DNA of 64,000 nucleotides. Origin: Streptantibioticus parmotrematis (GTDB taxonomy: Bacteria; Actinomycetota; Actinomycetes; Streptomycetales; Streptomycetaceae). Numbering within the stretch: position 1 is the first letter of the stretch; each line of letters begins with the position of its first letter. The translations under genes were made by a program, and so were the position numbers. The stretch is taken from positions 222,131-286,130 of the forward strand of contig NZ_JAINVZ010000007.1 of the NCBI RefSeq assembly GCF_019890615.1. The letters are read 5' to 3'. Under the pieces are notes generated by a model. It was not told the origin of the DNA. It searched no databases and saw only the letters and a program-made list of their open reading frames with translations. Of this stretch, positions 51,109 to 59,480 are shown in pieces.

Positions 51109-51942
51109 ATGAAGATTCTGATCTCCGCGGACATGGAGGGCGCCACCGGCGTCACCTGGCCCGCTGACGTGGTGCCCGGCACCGAGCAGTGGCAGCGGTG
51201 CAGGCGAATGTTCACCTCCGACGTGAACGCGGCCGTCGCCGGGTTCATCGACGGGGGCGCGGACGAGGTTCTCGTCAACGAGGCCCACTCGACGATGCGC
51301 AACCTCCTCCTCGAAGAGCTGGACGAGCGGGCCGTGATGCTCACGGGGCGTCACAAAGCCCTGTCGATGGTCGAGGGCGTCCAGCACGGGGACGTCGACG
51401 GCGTCGCCTTCCTCGGCTACCACACCGGCGCGGGCACCGAAGGCGTCCTCGCCCACACCTACCTTGCGAACTCCATCACCGGAGTCTGGGTCAACGGTGA
51501 GCCCGCCAGCGAGGGCAGACTCAACTCCCTGGTCGTCGCCGAGTACGGAGTCCCCGTCGTCCTGGTCACCGGCGACGACCGGACCGGACTCGACGCCAGG
51601 ACCTACGCGCCGCAGGCACCGGCGGTCGCCGTCAAGGACTACGTCTCCCGTTACGCGGCGGTGTGCCGTCCGCCGGCCCGCACGGCGGCGGAGATCAGGG
51701 AAGCGGCGCAGCGCGGCGCCAAGCTCGCCATACGGCACGAGCCGGTCCAGGCCGGGCCGTTCACCGTCGAGGTGGAGTTCGACGCGTCCCACCTGGTCTG
51801 CGCGGCGACCGTCGTGCCCCTGGTGGAGCAGTGTGGCGAGCGGCGGGTCCGCTACACCACCGACACCATGTACGAAGGCATCCGCGCCTTCAAGGCCGTG
51901 ACCACGCTGGTCTCTTCACACGTGGAGGAACACTATGGCTGA
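51109..51942 (+). CDS. M55-family D-aminopeptidase (DppA-like)
   Basis: A 277-aa zinc peptidase of the M55 family. KILISADMEGATGVTW near the start gives the Asp and Glu metal ligands (DxE), and LVNEAHSTMRNLL and FLGYHTGAG supply the His ligands. Family enzymes cut D-amino acid-containing peptides and form decamers. It is first in an operon with M20, S9 and S66 hydrolases, suggesting use of cell-wall peptides. The leaderless promoter lies next to the large palindrome. The stop overlaps the M20 gene by 8 bases. Confidence 0.92.
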   Translation: MKILISADMEGATGVTWPADVVPGTEQWQRCRRMFTSDVNAAVAGFIDGGADEVLVNEAHSTMRNLLLEELDERAVMLTGRHKALSMVEGVQHGDVDGVAFLGYHTGAGTEGVLAHTYLANSITGVWVNGEPASEGRLNSLVVAEYGVPVVLVTGDDRTGLDARTYAPQAPAVAVKDYVSRYAAVCRPPARTAAEIREAAQRGAKLAIRHEPVQAGPFTVEVEFDASHLVCAATVVPLVEQCGERRVRYTTDTMYEGIRAFKAVTTLVSSHVEEHYG

Positions 51943-53299
51943 GTCGACACTGGACCGGCCCGCGGCGCCGCCGCCCGGGCAGCAGGCCCTGGACGAAGTG
52001 GTCCGATTCACCTCCGACCTCATCCGCATCGACACCACCAACCGGGGCGGCGGCGACTGCGTGGAGCGGCCCGCCGCCGAGTACGTCGCCGAACGCCTCG
52101 CCGACGCCGGGATCGAACCGCGTGTCCTGGAGTCCGCCCCCGGCCGGGCCAACGTGGTGGCCCGTATCGAGGGCACCGAACCGTCGGCGGGAGCCCTGCT
52201 GGTCCACGGGCACCTCGACGTGGTGCCCGCCGAGCCCGACGACTGGAGCGTGCACCCCTTCTCCGGCGAGGTCCGCGACGACGTGGTCTGGGGGCGCGGC
52301 GCCATCGACATGAAGGACATGGACGCGATGGTGCTTGCCACCGTGCGCGCCTGGGCCAGGGAAGGCCGTCGGCCGCGCCGGGAGATCGTGCTGGCGTTCA
52401 CCGCGGACGAGGAGGACAGCGCCGCTTACGGCTCCGGGTTCCTCGCCGACCGGCACGCCGACCTCTTCGACGGCTGCGTCGAAGGCATCAGCGAGTCGGG
52501 CGCGTTCACCTTCCACACCGCCACCGGCCTGCGGCTCTACCCCGTGGCCGCGGGGGAGCGCGGCACCGCGTGGCTGAAGCTGACGGCCAAGGGCCGGGCC
52601 GGGCACGGCTCGAAGGTCAACCGGGAGAACGCCGTCAGCGCCCTGGCCTCCGCCGTCTCGCGGATCGGCGAACACCACTGGCCGATCCGGCTCAGCACGA
52701 CCGTGCGGGCCGCGCTCGCCGAACTGGCCGCACTGCACCACCTCGACGCCGACCTGGACGCGGCCACGCCCGCCGCTCTGGAACGCGCCGTCGAAACGCT
52801 GCTGGAAGAACTCGGCCCGAGCGCCGCGCTGGTCGAGGCCACCGTCCGCAACAGCTCCAACCCCACAATGTTCTCCGCCGGTTACAAACTCAATGTGATC
52901 CCGGGCGAGGCGACCGCCTACGTGGACGGACGCATGGTGCCCGGCGGCGAGGAGGAGTTCACCGAGACGCTCGACCGCCACACCGGCCCCCGGGTGGACT
53001 GGGAGTTCCACCACCGCGAGCGGCCGCTGGAGGCGCCGGTCGACTCACCGACGTACGCCGCCATGCGTGAGGCGCTGGAGCACTTCGACCCCGGTGCCCA
53101 CGTGGTGCCGTACTGCATGTCCGGAGGCACCGACGCCAAGCAGTTCGGGCGCCTGGGCATCACCGGATACGGATTCTCGCCGCTGAAGCTGCCACCGGGA
53201 TTCGACTACCAGGCGCTCTTCCACGGAGTCGACGAACGTGTTCCGGTGGAGGCGCTGCACTTCGGAGTCCGGGTCCTCGACCGCTTCATGAGCCGGTAG
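51935..53299 (+). CDS. M20-family metallopeptidase/deacylase
   Basis: A 454-aa M20/M25/M40 hydrolase with di-zinc motifs: LVHGHLDVVPAEPDDW, WGRGAIDMKDMDAM, FTADEEDSA (catalytic Glu and metal Glu) and GISESGAF. The dimerisation domain fills about 190-310, and the last metal His is in the C-terminal ALFHGVDERVPV region. The peptide or N-acyl substrate is not specified by sequence. It overlaps the M55 gene by 8 bases and is followed 69 bases later by the S9 peptidase. Confidence 0.92.
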   Translation: MAESTLDRPAAPPPGQQALDEVVRFTSDLIRIDTTNRGGGDCVERPAAEYVAERLADAGIEPRVLESAPGRANVVARIEGTEPSAGALLVHGHLDVVPAEPDDWSVHPFSGEVRDDVVWGRGAIDMKDMDAMVLATVRAWAREGRRPRREIVLAFTADEEDSAAYGSGFLADRHADLFDGCVEGISESGAFTFHTATGLRLYPVAAGERGTAWLKLTAKGRAGHGSKVNRENAVSALASAVSRIGEHHWPIRLSTTVRAALAELAALHHLDADLDAATPAALERAVETLLEELGPSAALVEATVRNSSNPTMFSAGYKLNVIPGEATAYVDGRMVPGGEEEFTETLDRHTGPRVDWEFHHRERPLEAPVDSPTYAAMREALEHFDPGAHVVPYCMSGGTDAKQFGRLGITGYGFSPLKLPPGFDYQALFHGVDERVPVEALHFGVRVLDRFMSR

Positions 53300-53368
53300 C
53301 CCGGCCGCACCACCGGCGCCCCGCCGCACGACCGCCGCCCCGCCGCCCAAGACAAGGAGCCAACTGCC

Positions 53369-55363
53369 ATGACCGCCCGAACCGCCCCCTACGGCACCTG
53401 GGAGTCACCGATCGACGCGGTGAGCGCGGCGTCCCACGACGGACGCCCGGAGCACCTCGGCACCGTCGGCGAGGACCTGTGGTGGACCGCGCCGCGCCCC
53501 GCGGAGGGCGGACGCCGCACCCTGATGCGCCGCAGGCCGCAGGACGGCACCGAGCGGTCCGTGCTGCCCGCGCCGTGGAACGTGCGCACCCGCGTCATCG
53601 AGTACGGCGGCGTGCCCTGGGCCGGAGCGCCTCAAGGCCCGGCCGGTCAGGGCCCGTTGATCGTCTTCGCCCACTTCGACGACCAGCGGCTCTACGCCTA
53701 CGAACCCGACGTGCCCGGTGCCGAGCCCCGGCCGCTGACCCCGGTGTCGCGGGTCGGGGACGGACTGCGGTGGGCCGAGCCGCGGATCTCGCCGGGAGGC
53801 GACGAGGCGTGGTGCGTGCTGGAGGAGTTCACGGGTGAGGGGCCGGAGGACGTGCGGCGGGTCGTCGCCGCGGTGCCGCTGGACGGTTCGGCGGCCGAGG
53901 ACCGCTCGCGGGTGCGTGAACTGAGCGGTGACGAGCACCGGTTCGTCACCTCACCCCGGATCTCGCCGGACGGCCGGTCGGCGGTGTGGATCGCCTGGGA
54001 CCACCCGCGCATGCCGTGGGACGGCACGGAGCTGAAGATCGCCGAGGTGACGGACACCGGGTTCACCGGCGTCCGCACGCTCATCGGCGGGCCGAACGAG
54101 TCGGTCGCGCAGGCCGAGTGGGCCGAGGACGGCACGTTGCTGGCGGTCTCGGACCGCACCGGCTGGTGGAATCTGCACCGCGTCGACCCGGTCAGCGGCC
54201 GGGCGGTCGACCTCTGCCCGCGCGAGGAGGAGTTCGCGGGGCCCGCGTGGCGCATCGGGTCGCGCTGGTTCGCGCCGCTGGACGGGGGACTGGTCGCCGT
54301 CCTGCACGGACGTGGCGCGCTGCGGCTCGGCATCCTCGACCCCGCCGACGGGAAGGTGACCGACGCGCCCGGTCCGTGGAGCGAGTGGGACGCGACCCTC
54401 ACCGCGGACGGGACCCGGGTCACCGGCATCGCGGCCACCGCTCGCACCGGCCACGAGATCGTGGAACTCGACACCCACACCGGGCACTCCCGCGTGGTGG
54501 CCGCCGCCCACCACGACACCGTAGATCCGGAGCAGTTGCCCGATCCGGTGGCGCGCGTCTTCAGCGGCCCCGGCGGCCGGGACGTCCACGCCCACGTCTA
54601 TCCGCCGCACAACCCCCGGTTCACCGCGCCCGACGGCGAGTTGCCGCCCTACGTGATCTGGGTGCACGGTGGCCCCACCAGCCGCGCCCCGCTGGTGCTC
54701 GACCTGACCATCGCCTACTTCACGTCGCGGGGCATCGGCGTCGCCGAGGTCAACTACGGAGGCTCGACCGGCTACGGGCGCGCCTACCGCGACCGCCTGA
54801 AGGGGCAGTGGGGCGTGGTCGACGTCGAGGACTGCGTGGCCGTCGCCGACGCGCTCGTCAAGGAAGGCATGGCCGACCCGGACCGGCTCGCCATCAGGGG
54901 CGGCAGCGCGGGCGGCTGGACCACCGGCGCGGCGCTCACCGGTGTCTCCACCTTCGCCTGCGGCACGATCAGTTACCCGGTGCTCGACCTCGCCGCGTGG
55001 GCCCGGGGCGGTACCCACGACTTCGAGTCGCGCTACCTGGAGACGCTGATCGGCCCGATCGCCGAGGTTCCCGAGCGCTACGAGGACCGCTCGCCGGCCA
55101 ACCGTGCCGACCGGATCCGCACGCCCTTCCTGCTGCTCCAAGGACTGGACGACGCGATCTGCCCGCCCGCCCAGTCGGAGGGATTTCTCGCCCGGGCCGC
55201 GGGCCGGGGCGTGCCGCACGCGTACCTGACCTTCGAGGGCGAGGGCCACGGGTTCCGGCGCCAGGAGACGGTGGTGACCTGCCTCGAAGCCGAACTCTCC
55301 CTCTACGGACAGACGTTCGGGTTCACTCCCCCCGCCGTGCCGACCTTGGAAATGACGACATGA
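53369..55363 (+). CDS. S9-family prolyl-oligopeptidase-like serine peptidase
   Basis: A 664-aa cytoplasmic peptidase with an N-terminal beta-propeller (about 1-390) and a C-terminal alpha/beta hydrolase. The nucleophile Ser is in IRGGSAGGWTT, the Asp in LLLQGLDDAICP and the His in FEGEGHGFRR. It resembles acylaminoacyl- or dipeptidyl-type S9C peptidases. AAGGAGCC precedes ATG 53369. Its stop overlaps the S66 start (ATGA). Confidence 0.92.
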   Translation: MTARTAPYGTWESPIDAVSAASHDGRPEHLGTVGEDLWWTAPRPAEGGRRTLMRRRPQDGTERSVLPAPWNVRTRVIEYGGVPWAGAPQGPAGQGPLIVFAHFDDQRLYAYEPDVPGAEPRPLTPVSRVGDGLRWAEPRISPGGDEAWCVLEEFTGEGPEDVRRVVAAVPLDGSAAEDRSRVRELSGDEHRFVTSPRISPDGRSAVWIAWDHPRMPWDGTELKIAEVTDTGFTGVRTLIGGPNESVAQAEWAEDGTLLAVSDRTGWWNLHRVDPVSGRAVDLCPREEEFAGPAWRIGSRWFAPLDGGLVAVLHGRGALRLGILDPADGKVTDAPGPWSEWDATLTADGTRVTGIAATARTGHEIVELDTHTGHSRVVAAAHHDTVDPEQLPDPVARVFSGPGGRDVHAHVYPPHNPRFTAPDGELPPYVIWVHGGPTSRAPLVLDLTIAYFTSRGIGVAEVNYGGSTGYGRAYRDRLKGQWGVVDVEDCVAVADALVKEGMADPDRLAIRGGSAGGWTTGAALTGVSTFACGTISYPVLDLAAWARGGTHDFESRYLETLIGPIAEVPERYEDRSPANRADRIRTPFLLLQGLDDAICPPAQSEGFLARAAGRGVPHAYLTFEGEGHGFRRQETVVTCLEAELSLYGQTFGFTPPAVPTLEMTT

Positions 55364-56295
55364 CCGCCCCACGTCCTCTGACCCGCCCCCCGCGCCTGCG
55401 GTCCGGGGACCGGGTGGCGGTCGTCGCCCCGAGCGGGCCGGTCGTCGCCGAACGGCTCGACGCCGGGGTCGACATCCTCGTCGGCTGGGACCTGGACCCG
55501 GTGGTGACGCCGCACGTCCGTGGCCGCGACCGGCGGTTCCGCTACCTCGCCGCCGACGACGCCGCCCGCGCCCGGGACTTCCAGGAGGCGTGGTGCGACC
55601 CGGAGGTGACCGCGGTGTTCTGCGCGCGCGGTGGCTACGGCGCCCAGCGCATGGTCGATCTGCTCGACTGGGACGCGCTGCGCGCCGCGGGACCCAAGGT
55701 GCTGTGCGGGTTCAGCGACATCACGGTGCTGCAGGAGGCGTTCGCGCTGCGGCTGGGGCTCGCCACGCTCTACGGGCCGGTGGCGTCGGGGGCGGCGTTC
55801 GTCAAGGACGGCCCGACCCGGGAGCACCTGCGGCGCACGCTGTTCGAGCCCGAGACGGTGCGCACGCTGACCTCGGCCACCGCGCGGGCCATGGTGCCGG
55901 GCACCGCGACCGGCGTCACCTTCGGCGGCTGCGCCAGCCTGCTCGCCGCCGAAGTCGGCACGCCGCACGCCAGACGCGGCGGGCACGGCGGCATCCTGGT
56001 GCTGGAGGACGTCGGCGAGTCCCCGTACCGGCTCGACCGTGTGCTGACCCAGCTCCTGCGCTGCGGAGCCATGGACGGCGTCGCGGGTATCGCGCTCGGG
56101 TCGTGGCGCGACTGCGGGCCCTACGAGGAGGTGCGCGACGTCCTGTTCGACCGGCTCGGCGGTCTCGGGGTCCCCGTGATCGAGGAGCTGGGCTTCGGGC
56201 ACGGCGACACCAGCCTGACCGTGCCGCTCGGCATACCGGCCGACCTCGACGCCGACGCGGCCACGCTCACCTGCCGCATACCGGCGCTGAGTTGA
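55360..56295 (+). CDS. LD-carboxypeptidase, S66 family
   Basis: A 311-aa serine carboxypeptidase of the murein-tetrapeptide/microcin-resistance type. Family blocks: VAVVAPSGPVVAER at the start, CARGGYGAQRMVDLLDWD, CGFSDITVLQEA, the TFGGCASLLAAEVG region, LEDVGESPYRLDRVLTQL (Glu of the triad) and FGHGDTSLTVPLG (His of the triad). It normally removes the C-terminal D-amino acid from cell-wall peptides. It is the last gene of the hydrolase operon. Confidence 0.92.
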   Translation: MTAPRPLTRPPRLRSGDRVAVVAPSGPVVAERLDAGVDILVGWDLDPVVTPHVRGRDRRFRYLAADDAARARDFQEAWCDPEVTAVFCARGGYGAQRMVDLLDWDALRAAGPKVLCGFSDITVLQEAFALRLGLATLYGPVASGAAFVKDGPTREHLRRTLFEPETVRTLTSATARAMVPGTATGVTFGGCASLLAAEVGTPHARRGGHGGILVLEDVGESPYRLDRVLTQLLRCGAMDGVAGIALGSWRDCGPYEEVRDVLFDRLGGLGVPVIEELGFGHGDTSLTVPLGIPADLDADAATLTCRIPALS

Positions 56296-56439
56296 GGCCA
56301 CGGCGCTGAAAGCCTCCGGGCGGGGACCGACGACCTCGCCCGGAACAGCGCCCCGGGGTCGGCTCCGGTCGGTGCCTCCACGTTCTTACGGAACCGTGAC
56401 GCGCCGTCCGCCAGGCACCCGGACGCGCCGCACGAGCCG

Positions 56440-56451
56440 TACGGTCGGCCC
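56440..56451 (+). promoter_or_regulatory. Probable leaderless promoter of epimerase gene
   Basis: TACGGT at 56440-56445 is followed by 6 nt and ATG 56452, without a ribosome binding site. Confidence 0.45.
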
Positions 56452-57579
56452 ATGCTGGTACTGGTCACCGGAGGAATGGGCTTCATCGGCTCGCACGTCG
56501 TCACGGCGCTCACCGAGGCCGGGCACGGAGTACGGGTGCTGGACGCCCTGTCGCCCACCGCCCACGGAGCGGGCGCGCCCCCGCTCCCGCCCGTACCCGG
56601 CGTGGAGGTGATGCGGGCCGACGTCCGGGACCGGGCCGCCGTCGTGGCCGCGCTGCGCGGAGTGGACGCGGTGTGCCACCAGGCGGCGATGGTCGGCCTC
56701 GGCAAGGACTTCGCCGACGCGCCGGAGTACGTGAGCAGTAACGACCTCGGGACGGCCGTGCTGTTGGCGGCGATGGCGCAGGAGGGGGTGCGGAGGCTCG
56801 CGCTCGCCGGGTCGATGGTGGTCTACGGCGAGGGGCGTTACGACTGCGCGCGGCACGGCACCGTTCGGCCGGGGCCGCGGGGAGTCGCCGACCTGGACGC
56901 GGGACGGTACGAGCCGCCGTGCCCGCACTGCGGCGAACCGCTCTCGCCGGGGCAGGTCACCGAGGACGCGCCCCTCGACCCGCGCAACGTCTACGCGACG
57001 ACCAAGCTCGCCCAGGAGCACCTGGCCGCCGCGTGGGCCCGCGCGACGCACGGCACGGCCGTCTCCCTGCGGTACCACAACGTCTACGGGCCCCGGATGC
57101 CGCGCGACACCCCGTACGCCGGAGTCGCCTCGCTGTTCCGGTCGGCGCTGGAACGCGGCGAGGCACCAAGGGTGTTCGAGGACGGCGGGCAGCGCCGGGA
57201 CTTCGTCCACGTGCGGGACGTCGCCGACGCGAACGTCGCGGCGCTCCACGGACTCGGCACACGGATCGAGCCCGGCACGCTGCGCGCCTACAACGTCGGC
57301 AGCGGCACGCCGCACACCATCGGCGAGGCGGCCGGCGCGCTGGCCGAGGCGTTCGGCGGGCCGCAGCCGGTGGTGACGGGGGAGTACCGGCTCGGCGACG
57401 TGCGGCACGTCACCGCGTCCTCGCGGCGTATCCGTGACGAGTTGGGGTGGTCGGCGCGGATCGGGTTCGCCGACGGGATGGCGGAGTTCGCGCGCGCCCC
57501 GATGCGGGCGCCGACTCCGCCGACCCTGCCGACCGCCGAGGCCCCGGCGCCGGAGACCATTCCGGCCTCGGCGACCTAG
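56452..57579 (+). CDS. NAD-dependent epimerase/dehydratase (extended SDR)
   Basis: A 375-aa extended short-chain dehydrogenase. The NAD motif VTGGMGFIGSHV lies near residue 4, and the catalytic YxxxK is Y181-ATT-K185. SLRYHNVYGPRMP and DFVHVRDVADAN are typical of nucleotide-sugar epimerases. An insertion just before the catalytic Tyr contains CPHCGEP, a possible zinc knuckle, which ordinary UDP-sugar epimerases lack. It lies beside a GT2/DUF2064/methyltransferase trio, so a sugar or glycolipid pathway is likely. Confidence 0.88.
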   Translation: MLVLVTGGMGFIGSHVVTALTEAGHGVRVLDALSPTAHGAGAPPLPPVPGVEVMRADVRDRAAVVAALRGVDAVCHQAAMVGLGKDFADAPEYVSSNDLGTAVLLAAMAQEGVRRLALAGSMVVYGEGRYDCARHGTVRPGPRGVADLDAGRYEPPCPHCGEPLSPGQVTEDAPLDPRNVYATTKLAQEHLAAAWARATHGTAVSLRYHNVYGPRMPRDTPYAGVASLFRSALERGEAPRVFEDGGQRRDFVHVRDVADANVAALHGLGTRIEPGTLRAYNVGSGTPHTIGEAAGALAEAFGGPQPVVTGEYRLGDVRHVTASSRRIRDELGWSARIGFADGMAEFARAPMRAPTPPTLPTAEAPAPETIPASAT

Positions 57580-57593
57580 GCGCCGTCGGGCCG

Positions 57594-58250
57594 TCAGAGG
57601 GTGACCCGGCCGCCCACCTCGATCGTGCCGTCGGGAAGCGGTCGGGTGAGGATCCGGGAGCCGGTGCCCTGGCGGATGTCGAGAGGGCGGCCGAGTTCGG
57701 CGGTGAGCAGGAGTGCCGCGGCGCCGGTCGCCTCGTCCTCGACAATGCTGTCGCCGCGGCGCGGGAAGGCGCGGGCGCGCACCAGGCCCGCGGCTTCGTC
57801 CTGCCACGCCCAGGCGTACAGCCAGCCCTCGCCCGGGGGCGGAGCGGGCAGCGCGTCGACGTCGGCGGCCGAGTCGAAGCGTTCGGTGCGGCGGCCCGTC
57901 GCCCAGGCGGCGCGGCCGGTGACCCACGTCCACTCGCCGTCGTGGCGTACGGCCACGTCGCCCGCCGGGGGGCGCAGGACGTCGACCGGTCGGCCCCGGT
58001 GTCGCAGGAGCCAGGCGAGGCCCACGAGGGGGTGCCCCGCGAACGGGAGCCGGGCGCTGGGTGTGTAGATGTCGACCGAGCCCGACGCGGGGTCGTCGAG
58101 GAACACGGTCTCGCTGTAGCCGAGTTCGGCGGCCAGTCGTTGCCGCGCGGGGCGGCCGGCGACGGAGGGGCCGTCGTACACGATGCCCAGCGCGTTGCCG
58201 CCGGTGCCCTCGGGACCGGTGAAGACCCGCACCACCACGAGATCGTCCAT
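57594..58250 (-). CDS. PhzF-family protein, short
   Basis: A 218-aa PhzF-like (diaminopimelate-epimerase fold) protein. VRVFTGPEGTGGNALGIVYDG at the start, the LGYSETVFLDDP segment with the catalytic-type Glu, and RLPFAGHPLVGLAWLL are conserved. It is about 50-80 residues shorter than typical PhzF, mostly in the C-terminal half. The reaction is likely an isomerisation of unknown substrate. ATG 58250 was chosen over 58268 from the family start. Converges with the epimerase gene at a 14-bp gap. Confidence 0.83.
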   Translation of the reverse strand: MDDLVVVRVFTGPEGTGGNALGIVYDGPSVAGRPARQRLAAELGYSETVFLDDPASGSVDIYTPSARLPFAGHPLVGLAWLLRHRGRPVDVLRPPAGDVAVRHDGEWTWVTGRAAWATGRRTERFDSAADVDALPAPPPGEGWLYAWAWQDEAAGLVRARAFPRRGDSIVEDEATGAAALLLTAELGRPLDIRQGTGSRILTRPLPDGTIEVGGRVTL

Positions 58251-58320
58251 GGGGGGATTCAACCTCATCGGGGCGAGCGGCGGTGCGACCGCGGGAGACC
58301 TCGGGACCGGTCCGCGCGGG

Positions 58321-58370
58321 CTCAGTTGGGCGCCGTCGCCTCAGTTGGGCGCACCGGCTCAGTTGGGCGC
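58321..58370. repeat. Three copies of a 13-bp repeat across the histidine-kinase stop
   Basis: CTCAGTTGGGCGC occurs at 58321-58333, 58340-58352 and 58358-58370. The stop codon of the leftward kinase (TCA at 58359-58361) is in the last copy. Confidence 0.85.
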
Positions 58371-59480
58371 CGCGGGCAGGACGACGTCGAAGCGGCAGCC
58401 GCCGGGGACGTTGGTGACGGACGCGCGGCCCCGGTGGGCCTCCACGATCCCGCGGACGATGGCCAGCCCGAGCCCGGCCCCGGCGGGGGGCGTGCGGGCT
58501 CCGGTGCCGCGCCAGCCGGTGTCGAAGACGCGCGGCAGGTCCTCCGGCGGGATGCCGCCGCAGCCGTCGGTGACCGACAGCACCACCGACTCCTCCCAGC
58601 GCCGCGCCGCGACCGCCACGGTGCCGTCGGCGGGAGTCCGGTGGATCGCGTTGACCAGGAGGTTCGCCAGGACGCGGGTCATCTCGCGGCCGTCGACCTC
58701 CACCGGTACCGGTTCGACCCCGGCGCCGACCAGCCGCACGCCGCGTTCGCTCGCCAGGGCGCCGACGCCGGAGATCGCGTCGCCGACCAGATCGTAGACC
58801 GACATCCGGGACGGGCTCAGGGGCAGCGCTCCGGCCTGGATGCGGGAGAGTTCGAACAGGTCGCCCACCATGGCGCTGAGCCGTTCGACCTCGGCGCGGA
58901 TCTGCGCGTGGTAGCGCGGCGGGTCCGGCACCATGCCGTCCTCCAGCGCCTCGGCCATCGCGCGCAGTCCGGCCAGCGGGGTGCGCAGGTCGTGCGAGAT
59001 CCAGGCGACCAGTTCGCGGCGGGACGCCTCCAGCGCGCGTTCGCGGTCCCTGGACGCGGCGAGCTTGGCGCTGGTGGCCGCCAACTCCCTCCCGAGTTCG
59101 GCGAGTTCGGCGGTCGGGGCGGCTTCCGGTGGGGCGAAGGGCGTGCTGCCCTCGCCGTCGCCCAGCGCCCGGGTCGCGGCCGTCAGCGCCTTGCTGCCCG
59201 CGACGACCTGGCGGCCGAGCACCAGCGTCACGGCGAACGACACGATCCCGGCCATCACGCAGACCAGGACGACGACCCGCAGGTCGTGCGAGGACAGGAA
59301 CATCGCCCACGCCACCGAGAGCGTCCCGGCGAGGAACGCGGCCACCGTGACCGCGGCGACGACCACCAGCGACAGCGCCACCGAACGATGCCGCAGCAAC
59401 CGCAGCGCCATGGCTCCGAGCAGCCCGGCCGCGGCGGCGCCCGCGGCGGCGTACAGAGCTATCTGCGCGAGGTCAGACAC
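58359..59480 (-). CDS. Sensor histidine kinase
   Basis: A 373-aa membrane kinase with two or three N-terminal hydrophobic segments (about 5-25, 34-60, 68-89) and almost no extracellular domain, so it probably senses within or near the membrane. A HAMP-like linker follows, then the phosphorylated His163 in WISHDLRTPLAGL, the N-box LLVNAIHRT and the glycine-rich GAGLGLAIVRGIVEAH. GTG 59480 overlaps the stop of the response regulator by 8 bases, so they are a coupled pair. Confidence 0.92.
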   Translation of the reverse strand: MSDLAQIALYAAAGAAAAGLLGAMALRLLRHRSVALSLVVVAAVTVAAFLAGTLSVAWAMFLSSHDLRVVVLVCVMAGIVSFAVTLVLGRQVVAGSKALTAATRALGDGEGSTPFAPPEAAPTAELAELGRELAATSAKLAASRDRERALEASRRELVAWISHDLRTPLAGLRAMAEALEDGMVPDPPRYHAQIRAEVERLSAMVGDLFELSRIQAGALPLSPSRMSVYDLVGDAISGVGALASERGVRLVGAGVEPVPVEVDGREMTRVLANLLVNAIHRTPADGTVAVAARRWEESVVLSVTDGCGGIPPEDLPRVFDTGWRGTGARTPPAGAGLGLAIVRGIVEAHRGRASVTNVPGGCRFDVVLPAAPN

